Source: Dipteris shenzhenensis
Lineage: Eukaryota; Polypodiophyta; Polypodiopsida; Gleicheniales
Length of the DNA: 64,000 nt
Direction: 5' to 3' (one strand)
Assembly: GCA_047967505.1 (NCBI GenBank)
Contig: CM106538.1
Shown: piece after piece, positions 10,380 to 21,479 of the stretch
Numbering within the stretch: the stretch's first letter is position 1
How the letters are laid out: each line of letters begins with the position of its first letter
The notes under the pieces: model-generated
Database searches by the model: none
Seen by the model: the letters and a program-made list of their open reading frames with translations, nothing else
What the model was told of the DNA's origin: nothing
Made by a program: the position numbers and the translations under genes

Positions 10380-13300
10380 CTACGGTTCAATCTCATCCTC
10401 AATCAGATCAACCCTTGCCAAACTATCTACTTCAAAATCCTAACTAGTATTGAGATCTACAAATACATTCAACCCACTACTACTTGTGCTACTCATGTGC
10501 TCATCGAAATCAACATCACCAATGGTAGGCTTGTCCTCACGGGTAATGGCCTCAATATCTGTATCTCCTATCTCATGATCATCCTCCTCTCTCGTATCAT
10601 GATCATCATCACCTCCATGGCCATGATCATCCTCCATACGCTCCATATTAGTAAATGTACTATACATCACTCTGGAATGTGGCATAATAGGTATGACATG
10701 CCACCACCTATTATTATCCACCATTGGTTGATAGACAACCTAATTCAAACACAAATACAATCATATTATTTTCCTTGCATCGAAGGTATCAAATATTTAA
10801 AAGTGAGTATTTTTATATGTGTGTACAATACCAATTCACATTGTTGTGGTAGTACTAGTGTGTCCTTACTTTGCCAAAACTTTGTGGAGTTTGTTGCATT
10901 AGGGCCTCTTTCCACCACGTCCTTAAACCACTTTACATCAAAAACATACATAAAAAAGTGTTGAAAGTCAAGCTTAATAATATCTTGGATTATGCCACAA
11001 TTATCATCCATGGCTCCATTGGCTCCCTCAAAGCTAGCAACGAGGCCACAATCTTGTGTGTTTCTCTTATCATCAATCCGTTATGTTTGAAAATGCTTAC
11101 CCTCACACCATATAGCATTGAACATAGTATACTACACCAAGACAAAATCAATTAAATAAGTAATCTAAATTGTTGAATGCTCCTAACTTATGCATAACAT
11201 TCTATATACCGACCTTGCTCATGCATCCCCTAGCATACTCCCATTCTTCCATTGTGATATGCATCCCCTCATCTCTCTCTGCTCTCTCCATTTCATCAAG
11301 TAGCCAATCCACATGAATATCCTTTGGAAGTGGTCTTAGATGCTGAGGGTATGGCACACAAGATCCATAGTGTGTACGAAAGAAGACCCTTTCTCCTTAT
11401 CTTCTTGCCTTTGTATCCTCGTATCTTGTCACCCATCTTTTCATTACATCACTATTAAGCATGCAATAGAGGTTGATATTGTTAAGCAACTCCATGTCTA
11501 TTACTTTGTTCATGCATCCTTTCCCTTGAGGCACAATAGAGGTCATCCTTAGGTCTTTATCATCTCTCTGTAGTCATGGGAGAGAGCTATCCACATCAAC
11601 AAGAAACTCAGAAATATATACAAGTGACTCTTGTACCAACCAATCCTTGGCCATGCTACCTTCAGATCTTGCATTTCGTCTCACAAAACCCTTCAACGTC
11701 TTCATGAAGTGCTCGAGGAAGAACAACCATTGTGCATGTACAGTACTGCATATAGCAATCTCATCCATCAAATGCACTATGAGATGTAGTTGGCTTGTGA
11801 GAATAGAATGTGGAAATGTCTCCTCCACTAAACAAACCACCTCCACTGACATAACTTGAGCATTCTCAAGCATGGTGGGATCTATTTCCTTTAAGCTCAC
11901 ATACCTAGAAAAGAAAAAGTACACAATATTAGCAATATGAACACCTTGCATCTTGTAAAGTACCTCACAAGCTCGCCCATCTTGTAAATACAATCCTTCA
12001 CGTCCTTCGATGCACTATGAGAAATGCTAGTAGGTAGTATGAACTGAAACACGAGGAATGGTTGATTAGTTGCTTCTAATTCACTCACAAATTTGAAAGG
12101 AAAAAGATTTTAACATAAAATACTTACTTGGAGCATCTTGTGCCAATCATGAGATTTCAAGCCATATAATTGCTCTACACCTCTTTTCTTGCTCTTTGTG
12201 AAGGCTCCCTTCAAACACCTCATGCATCTAGTGGGAGTACGAACTATAGTGATAACTCACTTCACCATCACCATCTCTAGCTTTGATAACCTCCACGGTG
12301 CATGAGGTAAAAAGACAAGCCCATTTGGCCTCTCTTGTGGCCAAGCTTCATGCATCCTCCCTACAATGCATAGATCCTCCCTTATGCCTGCGGAATCTCG
12401 TGTCCCATTCAAATGTTCCCAAATGGTAGACGCCACATTCTTGAAGATATGCATGGGATCAAGCAGGTGATTGATCTTGAGGTGGGACCAATATGGTAAA
12501 CGATAAAAGATGGAGTATCTAAACAAAAGTTGGTGTTCTTATTTCCAGCCAATATAGCACACAATAGTTACAAACCCTTATCGTCTCATGCCAAGTGGTG
12601 GAGGAGTCGTGGATCCATCCCAAATTTTCATCCAATCTCCTGTAGTGAGTGATTGTGGGGGGACTTCATTCCAAGGGGCGACATATCTAAGATGATCAGT
12701 TGGGAGAAATCAATTGTGATTCTCATAGATGACCTTATTCAATGCATTTGCCCATGAGGCAACTAGCGAAGGACCACAAATAGGATATGCATGGTAACCC
12801 AATGTAGTGAGACCTGAACAATAGATGCAATTAAGAGTTGAAGGCGGGAGGAATGCCATGACATGAGCTCTGCAATGGATTTGCACTTGAACATATGTTG
12901 GATGTGAGGGATTATGGGAAAATGTTGCAGAACCTTACGAGGCACATCGCGATCTACTCTATATCTTGCCTCTCCACAAGTGGGACACTCTCTTGCATCC
13001 TTATGTGGTCTACAAAATAGAACTCAATCGTTGACACATGCATGGATGCGCTTGTAATCTAATCCTCCAAGAGAGGTCACATGTTGTCTTGCCATATCTC
13101 TTGAGGTCGGTGATTTATTCTCCCTTGGAAGCATTTTACACAATAGCCTACACGTGAAGACCATAAATGAGAAAAAGCATTTGAGTAATTGACCTACTAG
13201 CATAATTCACCATGTTTGTAAAATAGACTTTAAAGCTTACTTGAATAATGCATTCAAACTTGCATTGCTCCATCCATAGATGGTCTACAAGTTTAGTAAC

Positions 13301-13872
13301 TGAAGGGAGGCACGTAGAATAGAGAATGTGCACCCCTCAAACAGTGGAGTCGATGCTGTGGTAAAAAGATCCCTGCTCCATGCTATCATCCCTACATGAG
13401 GATTGATGGACATATAAATCCCACACCATATCATCAAACACCTCCTCCTTCATGGCCCCATGAGGTAATGGTGGAGGGCTACTATCACCACATCACTCCA
13501 TGCATCCGTAATGGTCCCTCCTGAAGATCCCACCTCATATCACCAATGCTTCGCCTCCTCATGACGAGCATGGGGCAAAATATGCGGGTGTGGCAGTGCA
13601 TCTTGTATCAAATTAAAATGGGATCATAACTCAAACACATGAACACCCATAGGTATCTCAATCAATCTTAACTCTTTAATACTTACCATGTTTATGGTCG
13701 CATCTCATTCTCCATACTTTGAGACGTGATTAAGTGTAATTTTGTGTGCACGATACATGTTTTCTTGACATCGATCACACATACATTTGATTTTTTGCTC
13801 CAACCACATTTTGCGATGGTGGATATGTAGGGATTCATCCTCACTGGAGCTACTTGTTGAAGATGAAGACAT
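10380..13872 (-). pseudogene. tnp2-type CACTA transposase of copy B, broken and internally deleted
   Basis: It is collinear with the copy A gene on the opposite strand, starting at the ATG at 13872 (MSSSSTSSSSEDESL) and ending at TAG at 10380. The zinc-binding N-terminus (CMCDRCQENMYRAHKITLNH), the tnp2 blocks, DUF4218 and DUF4216 are all recognisable. A deletion of about 480 bp, relative to A, removes the second half of exon 3 and most of intron 3; the junction is near 12845 at a CCC microhomology. There is a 1-bp frameshift near 13415 and an in-frame TAG near 10440 (A has TTG). Unlike A, the DUF4218 exon is split by a 59-bp GT-AG intron (11963-11905), and the Trp codon that is a stop in A is intact here. 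It is not functional. Confidence 0.8.
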
Positions 13873-13934
13873 TCTACATATAAACAACCCAAAAATTTTA
13901 TTCTTGCATGAGTTGTAAATGTCAAAACTCTGTG

Positions 13935-14605
13935 GAGCATCTAAAAACACGTCTAACACTGCATTTATACTGTGGAGCACCTATAGACGTGCATCTAAAA
14001 CGTACTTTAGACATGTTGATAGATGCGCAAATAGATGCACTTGTAGACGTGCTTTTAGATGCACAAACTACAAGCTAATTTTTGAATCCACTTTTGGTGT
14101 GCTTGCTTTTCTTCACATACTTTTAGCATCGCACAGCTTACTTTCCTATTAACAGACACAACTCTGAGCATCCACACTTATCTCCAAGCAGCCACACTCA
14201 TCTCCAAGCTTACACAATCATCCCCAAGCACACAAGAGAAGAGGGTGAATAAGGAAGAGAAGAAAGAGAAGCAGAGGGTGAACAAGGAAGAGAAGAAAGA
14301 GAAGAAGGATAAGAAGCTTCCGTACCTCTATCCAAGGTAAGTCTCTTGATGGTTGATCTTCTTTGGAAGTTGCTCTCTTTGGATTCGTCCTTTGTCATAT
14401 GCAAGGAATGGATGTTTTTGGTACTAGTATTGTTCTTTTTGGAGTCGGGGGCATGTCCTTTTCAATTTCGTAGAAAAAGGCATCTATCGGAGCACGTCTA
14501 TAAACACATCTAACAGCGTGTCTATAGATGCATTTGTCTTTTGGAAAAATAGAAAGCTGCACCTATAGATGCGCTATTAGACGTGTATATAGACGCGCTC
14601 CGATA
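13935..14605. promoter_or_regulatory. Central divergent promoter region of copy B, decayed motif clusters
   Basis: Two clusters (about 13935-14075 and 14480-14605) hold TAGACGTG, TAGATGCA, CACGTCTA and AGACGCGC words, corresponding to the central clusters of copy A. Most CpG cores have become TpG or CpA. Between them (14160-14340) is a short repeated AAGAGAAGAAAGAGAAG purine segment. Confidence 0.5.
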
Positions 14606-14694
14606 GTCTTATGTGTTCTTCCCTTTCCCCTTCCTTTTCCTTCTCTTTCCCTTCCCCTTCCCCTTCTCCTTCCACTTCCACTTCCAAGAAAAGG

Positions 14695-14858
14695 ATTGCA
14701 TATTGAATGATGGAAATAAGTGATTGCATGAATGAAGAAAGGGATTGCATGAATGATGGAAAGGGATTGCATGATTGAAGAAAGGGATTGCATGAATGAT
14801 GGAAAGGGAAAGCATGATTGAAGAAAGGGATTGCATTCGTGAGGAAATAAGGGATTGC
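14695..14858. repeat. Tandem repeat of about 23 bp (GGGATTGCATGAATGATGGAAA-like)
   Basis: Six to seven units alternate between GGGATTGCATGAATGATGGAA and GGGATTGCATGATTGAAGAAA, giving a 46-bp higher order. The repeat abuts the long pyrimidine tract of copy B and has no counterpart in copy A. Confidence 0.75.
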
Positions 14859-14859
14859 G

Positions 14860-15530
14860 TTCTCTTTTTCTCTCCTTTCTCCTCTCTTTCCTTCTCTTTT
14901 CTCCTCTCTTTTTCTTTCTTATCTCCTTTCTTTTTTCTCCTCTCTTTTTCTCTCTTTTCGTCTCTTTTATCATCTTTTTCCTTCTCTCTATTTTCGTCTC
15001 TTTTCTCCTCTCTTTCCTTCACCTTGTCTCTCTTTTTCCTTCTCTCTTTTATCCTCTCTTTCCTTCTCTTTTTGTCTCTCTTTTTCTCTCTTATCTCTTC
15101 TCTTTCCTTCTCTTTTCGTCTCTTTTTACATCTCTTTCCTTCTCTCTTTTTCTCTCTTTCCCTCCTCTCTTTTCTCCTCTCTTTCCTTCTCTCTTTTTCT
15201 CTCTTTTATCCTCACCTTTTCTCTCTTTTTCCTTCTCTCTTTTATTCTCTCTTTCCATCTCTTTTCATGGTAATTTTCCTCTCTTATCTCCTCTCTTTTT
15301 CTCTCTTTTTTTCTCGTCTCTTTTCCTCTATTTTCCTCTCTTTTCTCCTCTCTTTCCTTCTCTTTTTCTCTCTTTTATCCCCACTTTTTCTCTCTTTTTC
15401 TTCTCTCTTTCCTCTCCTTTCTCCTCTCTTTCCTTCTCTTTTCTCCTCTCTTTTTCTCTCTTATATCCTTTCTTTTTTCTCCTCTCTTTTCCTCTCTTTT
15501 CCTCTCTTTCCTTCTCTCTTTTTCCCCATT
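14860..15530. repeat. About 670-bp polypyrimidine (TCTCTTTTCTCC-type) tract inside copy B
   Basis: Almost every base on the plus strand is C or T, in irregular units such as CTCTCTTTCCTTCTCTTTT. The long Leu/Phe/Ser open frames across it are an artefact of this composition and are not genes. A homopurine-homopyrimidine tract of this length can form intramolecular triplex DNA and is prone to replication slippage. Confidence 0.9.
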
Positions 15531-15540
15531 TGAAGCTTCA

Positions 15541-15632
15541 ATAGCCTGACATTGAGCAAGCAGATACAGGCTCCTATCACTCTAATGCAAAGAATGTAGG
15601 AGTGTGTAAATGCTTGCTCAAAGTCAGGCTAT
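15541..15632. repeat. Short foldback with 22-bp arms upstream of the TnpA-like gene of copy B
   Basis: The left arm (15541-15562, ATAGCCTGACATTGAGCAAG plus CA) pairs with the right arm (15611-15632) with one mismatch. The 48-base middle contains a further CTCCTA/TAGGAG stem. Size and arm length are compatible with a small hairpin RNA or a tiny foldback insertion; neither is proven. Confidence 0.6.
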
Positions 15633-15711
15633 CACTCTATTTTTTCTTTTGCATCTTGTGACAAGGGGATGCTTGATGGTAATCTTCTTCTTTTTTTTTC
15701 TTCAATTCATC

Positions 15712-17124
15712 ATGTGGCCAGGAAGCTCTTCAGCCTCACTTGATCTTCAGGATGCAATCTTTTGGGAGTCATATAACATTTTGGGACACCCTCCCACTCC
15801 TGCAGAGTTATACACATACATGACAGGTACTACAAACACCCTCCAGGAGTCAGTAGTATAGACTCTAAGCCATCCCAATCCCACACTAGCTGAGATTACC
15901 CCAGTAGAGTCGAGATAGCCCAGCTGGCTACAGAGCCGAGCCCCTTCTCCCTCCTTGTAGTAGTAGTGAGGAGGTCCTTCTGCCTCGCAGAGCCGTCGGC
16001 GTACTCCCGTGCCATCAAGAGTTGCTTCTCCAGTTACGAGTGGCCAGCGTACTCCCGTGCAGTCGAGAGTCACTTCTCTAGCTACGAGCGGCTAGCATAC
16101 TAGCTCGACACGATAGGGCAGCAAGCATAGTAGCAGGGAGAGCGATGGAGGATGCATGGCACAGTGCTTTGGGGGGGATAGTGGTGGGGACAGGGATGAT
16201 TTAGATGATGCAAACGTGCCAGAGGGTGATGGTACGATTTTCTATGACATCACTTAGACAAGAGGCATCTTGATGGATGCACAGGGGAAGGACATCATGG
16301 CCTTCATGTGCTTTGTAATTGCTAACAACTATAGAGATTGCTTTATTCACTACAAAGACCATCCAAAAAAGTTGGCTGATGAGACCCTCGCTGCTGTTCG
16401 CTCTAGGTATCCAAATCCGCTCAATGTTCAATTCACAAATAAATGGGCTAAGTCAAAGATTGTTACAATACTTGGCAATAAAAAATCCTCGCTTAAGAGG
16501 CAGGTACTAGCCGAGATTTCCAGGCTCGAGGGAGGTAAACCACTAAGGGGCCAGCCCCACACCGCTCACAAGCATGAGTGGAAGAAAGCAATGCAGGTAG
16601 TGAAGGTGGACCCCAGTCTACAGCATGTGGAGGCACGAAGGATCCAAATGGAGCAATATGGAAGCGTGCATTTTGGAGCAAGGGGTGTTGAATCATGGGA
16701 GGCCCAATTTGTAAGTATCAATCTCAAATTATATTGTTTATGTAGTTTATTAGGAGGTTCTTTCTTAGTACTAACCCCTCTGCAAATTGTGTCATCTTGC
16801 AGCTTGATATCATGGGCAAGTACCCTACTCCTATCGAGACAGCCTACCACTGCCACCATCGCAGAGGAGATACATGGAGGCACTTCTATGATGATAGGTT
16901 GATTACTGAGGAGCAATATATCCGAGCTACTAGAGCGCTCCCCAGGTATTTGAAAGTAATTAAATAATGTCAATATTGTAAGTAAAGATTTAATTTTTCA
17001 TACATTGATACATGTCCCTCATTTACAGGGCCTTGCAGTGGCTGATCAGGAGGAAGAAGATGAGGAAGAAGGGAGCAAAGAAGGGGGCGAAGAAGGGAAT
17101 GAGGACGGGGAGAACTTATATTAG
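15712..17124 (+). pseudogene. TnpA-like second gene of copy B, three exons, broken
   Basis: It starts MWPGSSSASLDLQDAIFWES, aligning with the copy A gene, and retains the Trp that is a stop in A. The conserved core (MDAQGKDIMAFMCFVIANNY, HYKDHPKKLADETLA, NKWAKSKIVTILGNKK, HVEARRIQMEQYGSVHF) is open. The introns are 16711-16802 (GTAAGT to GCAG) and 16946-17028. The Pro/Ser/Tyr-rich section of A is mostly missing or rearranged. Stops occur at 15859-15861 and 16255-16257 (TAG where A has CAG, Gln). The last junction has lost one base, so the acidic Glu-rich tail is out of frame. Gene order and strand mirror copy A. Confidence 0.65.
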
Positions 17125-17554
17125 TCATAGAAGTAGTGCTAGCTACTCTTCTTTGTACTTGAAGCCACGGTCATGCCTCTCTTATATATACACTCCTCTT
17201 CTTTTTTGTACTTGAAGCCATAGGACGTGGCTTGGATTCATGCTGTATGTACATACAAGCACTTTTGAGCTATGAATTAATATACACTCCTTTTATTTTT
17301 TTGGCTTTCAATTTCCTTGTGCAACGTTCTATCAATTAATGCCTTGTGAACTAAACATTTTGGAGTTGTAATGTTTTATTCAAAATTATAATCGTCGACT
17401 ATAGATGTGCTTGCAATCATGCTTTAATTAAAATGTGGTTGGCTGTAAGAATTGAATTGCACAATGTGGAAATGGGATTCTTGTAACTACATAGCATACA
17501 CAACATACACAGCATTCTGTTCAACCACAGAAAATTATACTTTTATTAACAAAA

Positions 17555-17775
17555 AATATTATGTAGAGCATCTATAAGCACATCTATTAATGCGTCTATG
17601 TATGCGTCTCTCTATTTTTTTAAAATTTCTAGTAGGGTGTCTATTTGCATGTCTATAAGTGCGTCTCTCTATTATATAGATGCACCTTTAGATGCGGGTC
17701 TATAGACGCACCCATAAGTTTCTTTTTAGTTAAGGAAACGCATCTATGTGCGCATCTGTAGGTGCTTTGTCTTGT
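17555..17775. promoter_or_regulatory. Right subterminal motif cluster of copy B, strongly decayed
   Basis: It contains TAGACGCAC, TAGATGCAC, GCGTCTA and GCATCTA words but no intact GACGCG core. The position corresponds to the left cluster of copy A. Confidence 0.5.
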
Positions 17776-17782
17776 TGTGTTT

Positions 17783-19560
17783 GTGAAAGAATGAGTGTTA
17801 AATTCTATTCTACCAAAAAACACACAATATTTCATCTTTGAAATATATAAATAAGTAATATGGTTCCATTCTTTTAGAAATTTATCAATGAATAGCCATG
17901 AAGAGAAACTCTTCCTATTTTCTATGCTAATGTGAGAAGCACGTTCTCTCCTCTCAATAAGTGACCTTTTCATATTTGTAAAGTAAATTATATGTTAAAA
18001 TAGAAGTACCTACTTTATTTTTTCATTGTAGATCAAACTTGAAATTCACCACTTTGAATAATCTACAAACAAAATATCAAAGTTTTTCAAAAGGTTGTAA
18101 TTAAATCATACCTTTTGTTGTTAAAAATTTGAATTCAACAAATAGTAGAGTAACTAGCACACTTCCTATCTTAAAATTATAAGACCAATGAACGTCCCCT
18201 TCTTTGGATTTATATTAGCTTGCATTTTAGCATATAGCATTTTGGTAATATGAAATTTTTATTTTACACAGAATCACACATTAGTATGGAGGGAGAGTTC
18301 GCACACTTCCTCTCCTAATTTTATAAGATCACATAGCATTTTGGATTTAGCACATAACCACATGTTTTTGTGTGGACAGGGTTTGCACAATTTATTTCCA
18401 AAAGTTATAAGATGAAGGAAGGTGCGCTTTATAAGGTTCATTTGGATCGCAATCAAAACATATAAATTTAAATTTAGTACATAGGAATTTAAATTTAGCA
18501 CATGACTTTGCATGTGGCAAATATAATTTTTCATTTAGCATAAAATTATATGTTTGTGTGGGAGGAACTGGCGCACTTAATCCTGTGAAGTTATAAGACC
18601 AAGGAATGTTCCTTTATTTGGGTTCAAATCAGTTTGTATTTAGTACATCGCATTTTTCATATAGCATGTAGCAATACAAATTTAACACTTTATATTTCAC
18701 ACATAGAATTTATAACACTTCTACTTTATGTTGATAGCAATTTGAATATAGCATATAGAAAATTGAATATTGTAGCATATAGCAATGTGAATATAGCACA
18801 TGGTAATTAGCTCTTTGCATTCTACACATAGGATTTTGTATTTCACACATATAACTACTTTGCATTCAGCTCATAACCACACGTATGTGTGGAAGAAGAG
18901 TTGGCACATTTCCTCTCCAAAAAATTATAAGACCAAGAAATGTGTCCTTTCTTCCAGGTACTTGCACTTAGTATAAAGCAATTTCAATTTAGCACTTAGT
19001 AATTTGAATTTTGCACATAGCACTTTGAATTTTTGCACTAGTACTTTGCATTTAGCACATAAACACACATAGTGTGGAGGGAGAGTCTGCACAATTTTTC
19101 TCCAAAAATTATAAGACCAAGGAATGTGCCTTTCCTTGGGTTCATATCAATTTGCATTTAGCTGAAAGCATTTTCCATATAGCACATAGAAATTTGAATT
19201 TGGCATAGAGAACTTTTTAATTTAGCACATAGTACTTTTCAACTTGCACTTAGGATTAAACACTTTTAATGTAGTACTTAGCAATTTGCATTTTGCACAT
19301 AACACATAGCATTTTGCATAATATAGTACTTTGTATTTAGCACATAACCACAAGTATAGTGTGCGGGGAGAGTTGGCACACTTCCTCTCCAACTATTATA
19401 GGACCAAGGAATGTGCCCTTCCTTAGGTTCATATCAGTTTACTTTTAGGAAATAGCTTTTGCATATAGCATATAGTAACTTGAATTTTGCATATAGCACT
19501 TTGCATTTAGTACATAGCACCTTTTATTTACATCATAATATTAAAATATAGTATATCATT
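17783..19560. repeat. AT-rich degenerate repeat block, one arm of a long-range inverted repeat
   Basis: It begins TTGTGAAAGAATGAGTG and continues as AT-rich unique sequence to about 18110. Irregular units follow, built of TTTAGCACATAGCATTTTGC-like words and a recurring block (ATTATAAGACCAAGGAATGT, then CCTTCCTTGGGTTCATATCA, then TGTGTGGAGGGAGAG) seen near 18178, 18590, 18925, 19107 and 19399. The same blocks in reverse order and orientation occupy about 59650-61010. No coding potential is seen. Confidence 0.75.
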
Positions 19561-20285
19561 AAATACATAAAAGAACATCTTCATAATGAATTCAAAAATG
19601 CTCTATTCTTCAAGAAATTTATTGATCAATTACTATTGTAATTTTTTAATATTTGAATGCTAATATAAGAAGTTGCTTTTTATTTTCTAGTAATTGATGT
19701 TTTCATGTTTGTGAATTCAGTTAAAACACCTATTTCATTAATTTTGGACTGGTGCACTATCCAAATTCGTTTTGTGAGATAATTTTGGATAAAGCATTTA
19801 AAAAAAAGAGGCTCTTATAAAACAAAACTTTGAGTCAAAAAGTAAGATTTTAAAAAATCAAATTAGAAAAAATGACGCGACATGTTATTAAAACTAGAGT
19901 ACATTAAAAAAAGAGGACATCACATTGTTAAAAGAGACAAAAAGTAAGATTTTAAAAAATCAAATTAGAAAAAATGGTGTGACATGTTATTAAAAATAGA
20001 GTACATTTAAAAAAAAGCATGACACATTTGTACAAGAAGTAGATCATATAACTCAAAGCCATATGGTGTTAAAAATCACCTTCCATTAGCTCACCCTAGA
20101 AGATCTCATCTTTGTCTCTCTTGTCTATTACAACTTTACATTAGAGAACTCAAAAGTCTTTGTGGAACTGTAGTTTCATTTCTTGTCTATTACAGTTACT
20201 TTAGAAAACATATAAGTCTCTATGGAATTAAATTTCCATCACTTGACTATTAAGTCATTAGAGAGAGCATATGTCCTCAAAAGTG
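19561..20285. other. AT-rich intergenic sequence
   Basis: There is no gene. A degenerate direct copy of part of the preceding block (GAAATTTATTGATCAAT, then TTTTCATGTTTGTGAATTCA) lies at 19610-19740. A duplicated AAAGTAAGATTTTAAAAAAT segment lies at about 19838 and 19940. Confidence 0.5.
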
Positions 20286-20289
20286 CCTA

Positions 20290-20690
20290 CTATGGCATTG
20301 GCTTCATGAAAACAAGCAGACCTTAAACTTGCAGGCCATGTGTAACCAGGGCTGGCATTGCAAATCTCCTCACAGACTCTCCTCACAAGTTGTTTCTAAT
20401 ATTCTGCCGACTTGTAAGCATTCAACAACTCTTCTTTTCTCTCTTGGCTTTCCTCATCTTCACCATTTTTTTCAATACAGCTTCTAGCCATCGCCATATC
20501 CTGTACGAAAATTTAACTCGTTAACATTAGAATACATGATTAAAAGAAGCAAAAAAGAAAGCTAGGGATATTCACCTCTTCTGCTGAGTTCAAATCAAGC
20601 AGCCATGTGCGTAACATATCCTCCTCGAATGATTTTCCCTTCATTGGTCCATACAAAAGAGAGCTAAGATAGAATTTGAGTTCAGTAAAT
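20290..20690 (-). CDS. Two candidate exons of an unidentified protein
   Basis: The upstream exon (about 20690 to 20578) reads MKGKSFEEDMLRTWLLDLNS, followed by a GTGAAT donor. After a CAG acceptor near 20500 the next exon reads MAMARSCIEKNGEDEESQER and a charged segment, then a TAG and SPGYTWP. The charged composition and splice-like borders suggest decayed coding sequence. It lies just downstream of the Ulp1-like exons on the same strand and could be their C-terminal continuation or a separate fragment. I do not recognise the family. Confidence 0.3.
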
Positions 20691-21479
20691 GAAGTTGGGT
20701 AGTAACTAGTCATTGGCTTAGAGGGAAAGTGGGAGAAGGAGAGTGAGGGAGCGATAGTGAGGGATGCACAGTGAGCTACCCCTCCTTCAAGAGTGATAGA
20801 AAGTGAGGGAAGATGTAAAGTGAAAGATGAATAGAAGTTAATCAGAAGGACTAGGATGTAAGAAATAAAAGAGTGTTTGTGGAAGGACTATGATGGAAGA
20901 ATACAAGTGCACTAAGGCACGATGTGTTCGCTATGATAAGGATAAGGGTTGAAATAAAGTGAGAGAAGCATTGGAAATGTTCTACTTTAAGTGAGTGGAG
21001 ACTGTCCAACTGAATAAAATATTGCAGAGCATTGGGAATAGATACTTTGGAGTGAAATATATTACAAATATTACATCATCACATATTCATATCAAAATTC
21101 TCATCACACAAGGTTATATTTCCAAATAATCACATCATCACACATTCATATCATAAAATTGTGTTCATGAAATAAATATATAAATATCATGACTAAATGC
21201 CACTTAAGTAATAAGTCACAAATTGGTGTATAATCAACAAAAACTACATCATGATTCATACATTGCAACAAATAAATGTCAACCATAATATTCATGGAAT
21301 AAACAACATTATGAGAATATGCTCCTCATGCACATATACAAACACAACATCATACATGCATCACAACTCTTCTTATGCTTCTAGTGGAGATTGCTCGAAG
21401 ATTGTGGCAACTCTTCTGATGCTTCCAATCGAGGCTGTAGTGCTCTAGATGTACACTAAGTCTCTACTTCTTCTATAGT

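Larger units (their letters stand above)
10034..17779 (-). mobile_element. CACTA/En-Spm-like DNA transposon, copy B (7746 bp), inverted relative to copy A
   Basis: The left end is CACAACAAGACAAAGCAAC at 10034. The right end, ending at 17779, reads CACAACAAGACAAAGCACC when reverse-complemented. The flanking trinucleotides are TCT (10031-10033) and TTT (17780-17782), one base apart, so the target duplication is imperfect or decayed. The gene order is the mirror image of copy A: minus-strand transposase (13872-10380), then plus-strand TnpA-like gene (15712-17124), with motif clusters at both ends and in the centre. The central intergenic region carries a pyrimidine tract several hundred bases long that is absent from A. 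Motif cores are far more decayed than in A, suggesting an older insertion. Confidence 0.85.

Noticed and set aside
14796-15544. Long overlapping open frames rich in Leu, Phe and Ser
   Set aside because: They arise because the tract is nearly pure C/T and therefore lacks stop codons. There is no protein-like composition, and the copy A counterpart has no such frame.
2486-17779. A single composite transposon from 2486 to 17779
   Set aside because: The inner ends at 9947 and 10034 are complete termini, and copy A has its own matching AGT duplication. The outer flanks (AGT and TTT) do not match.
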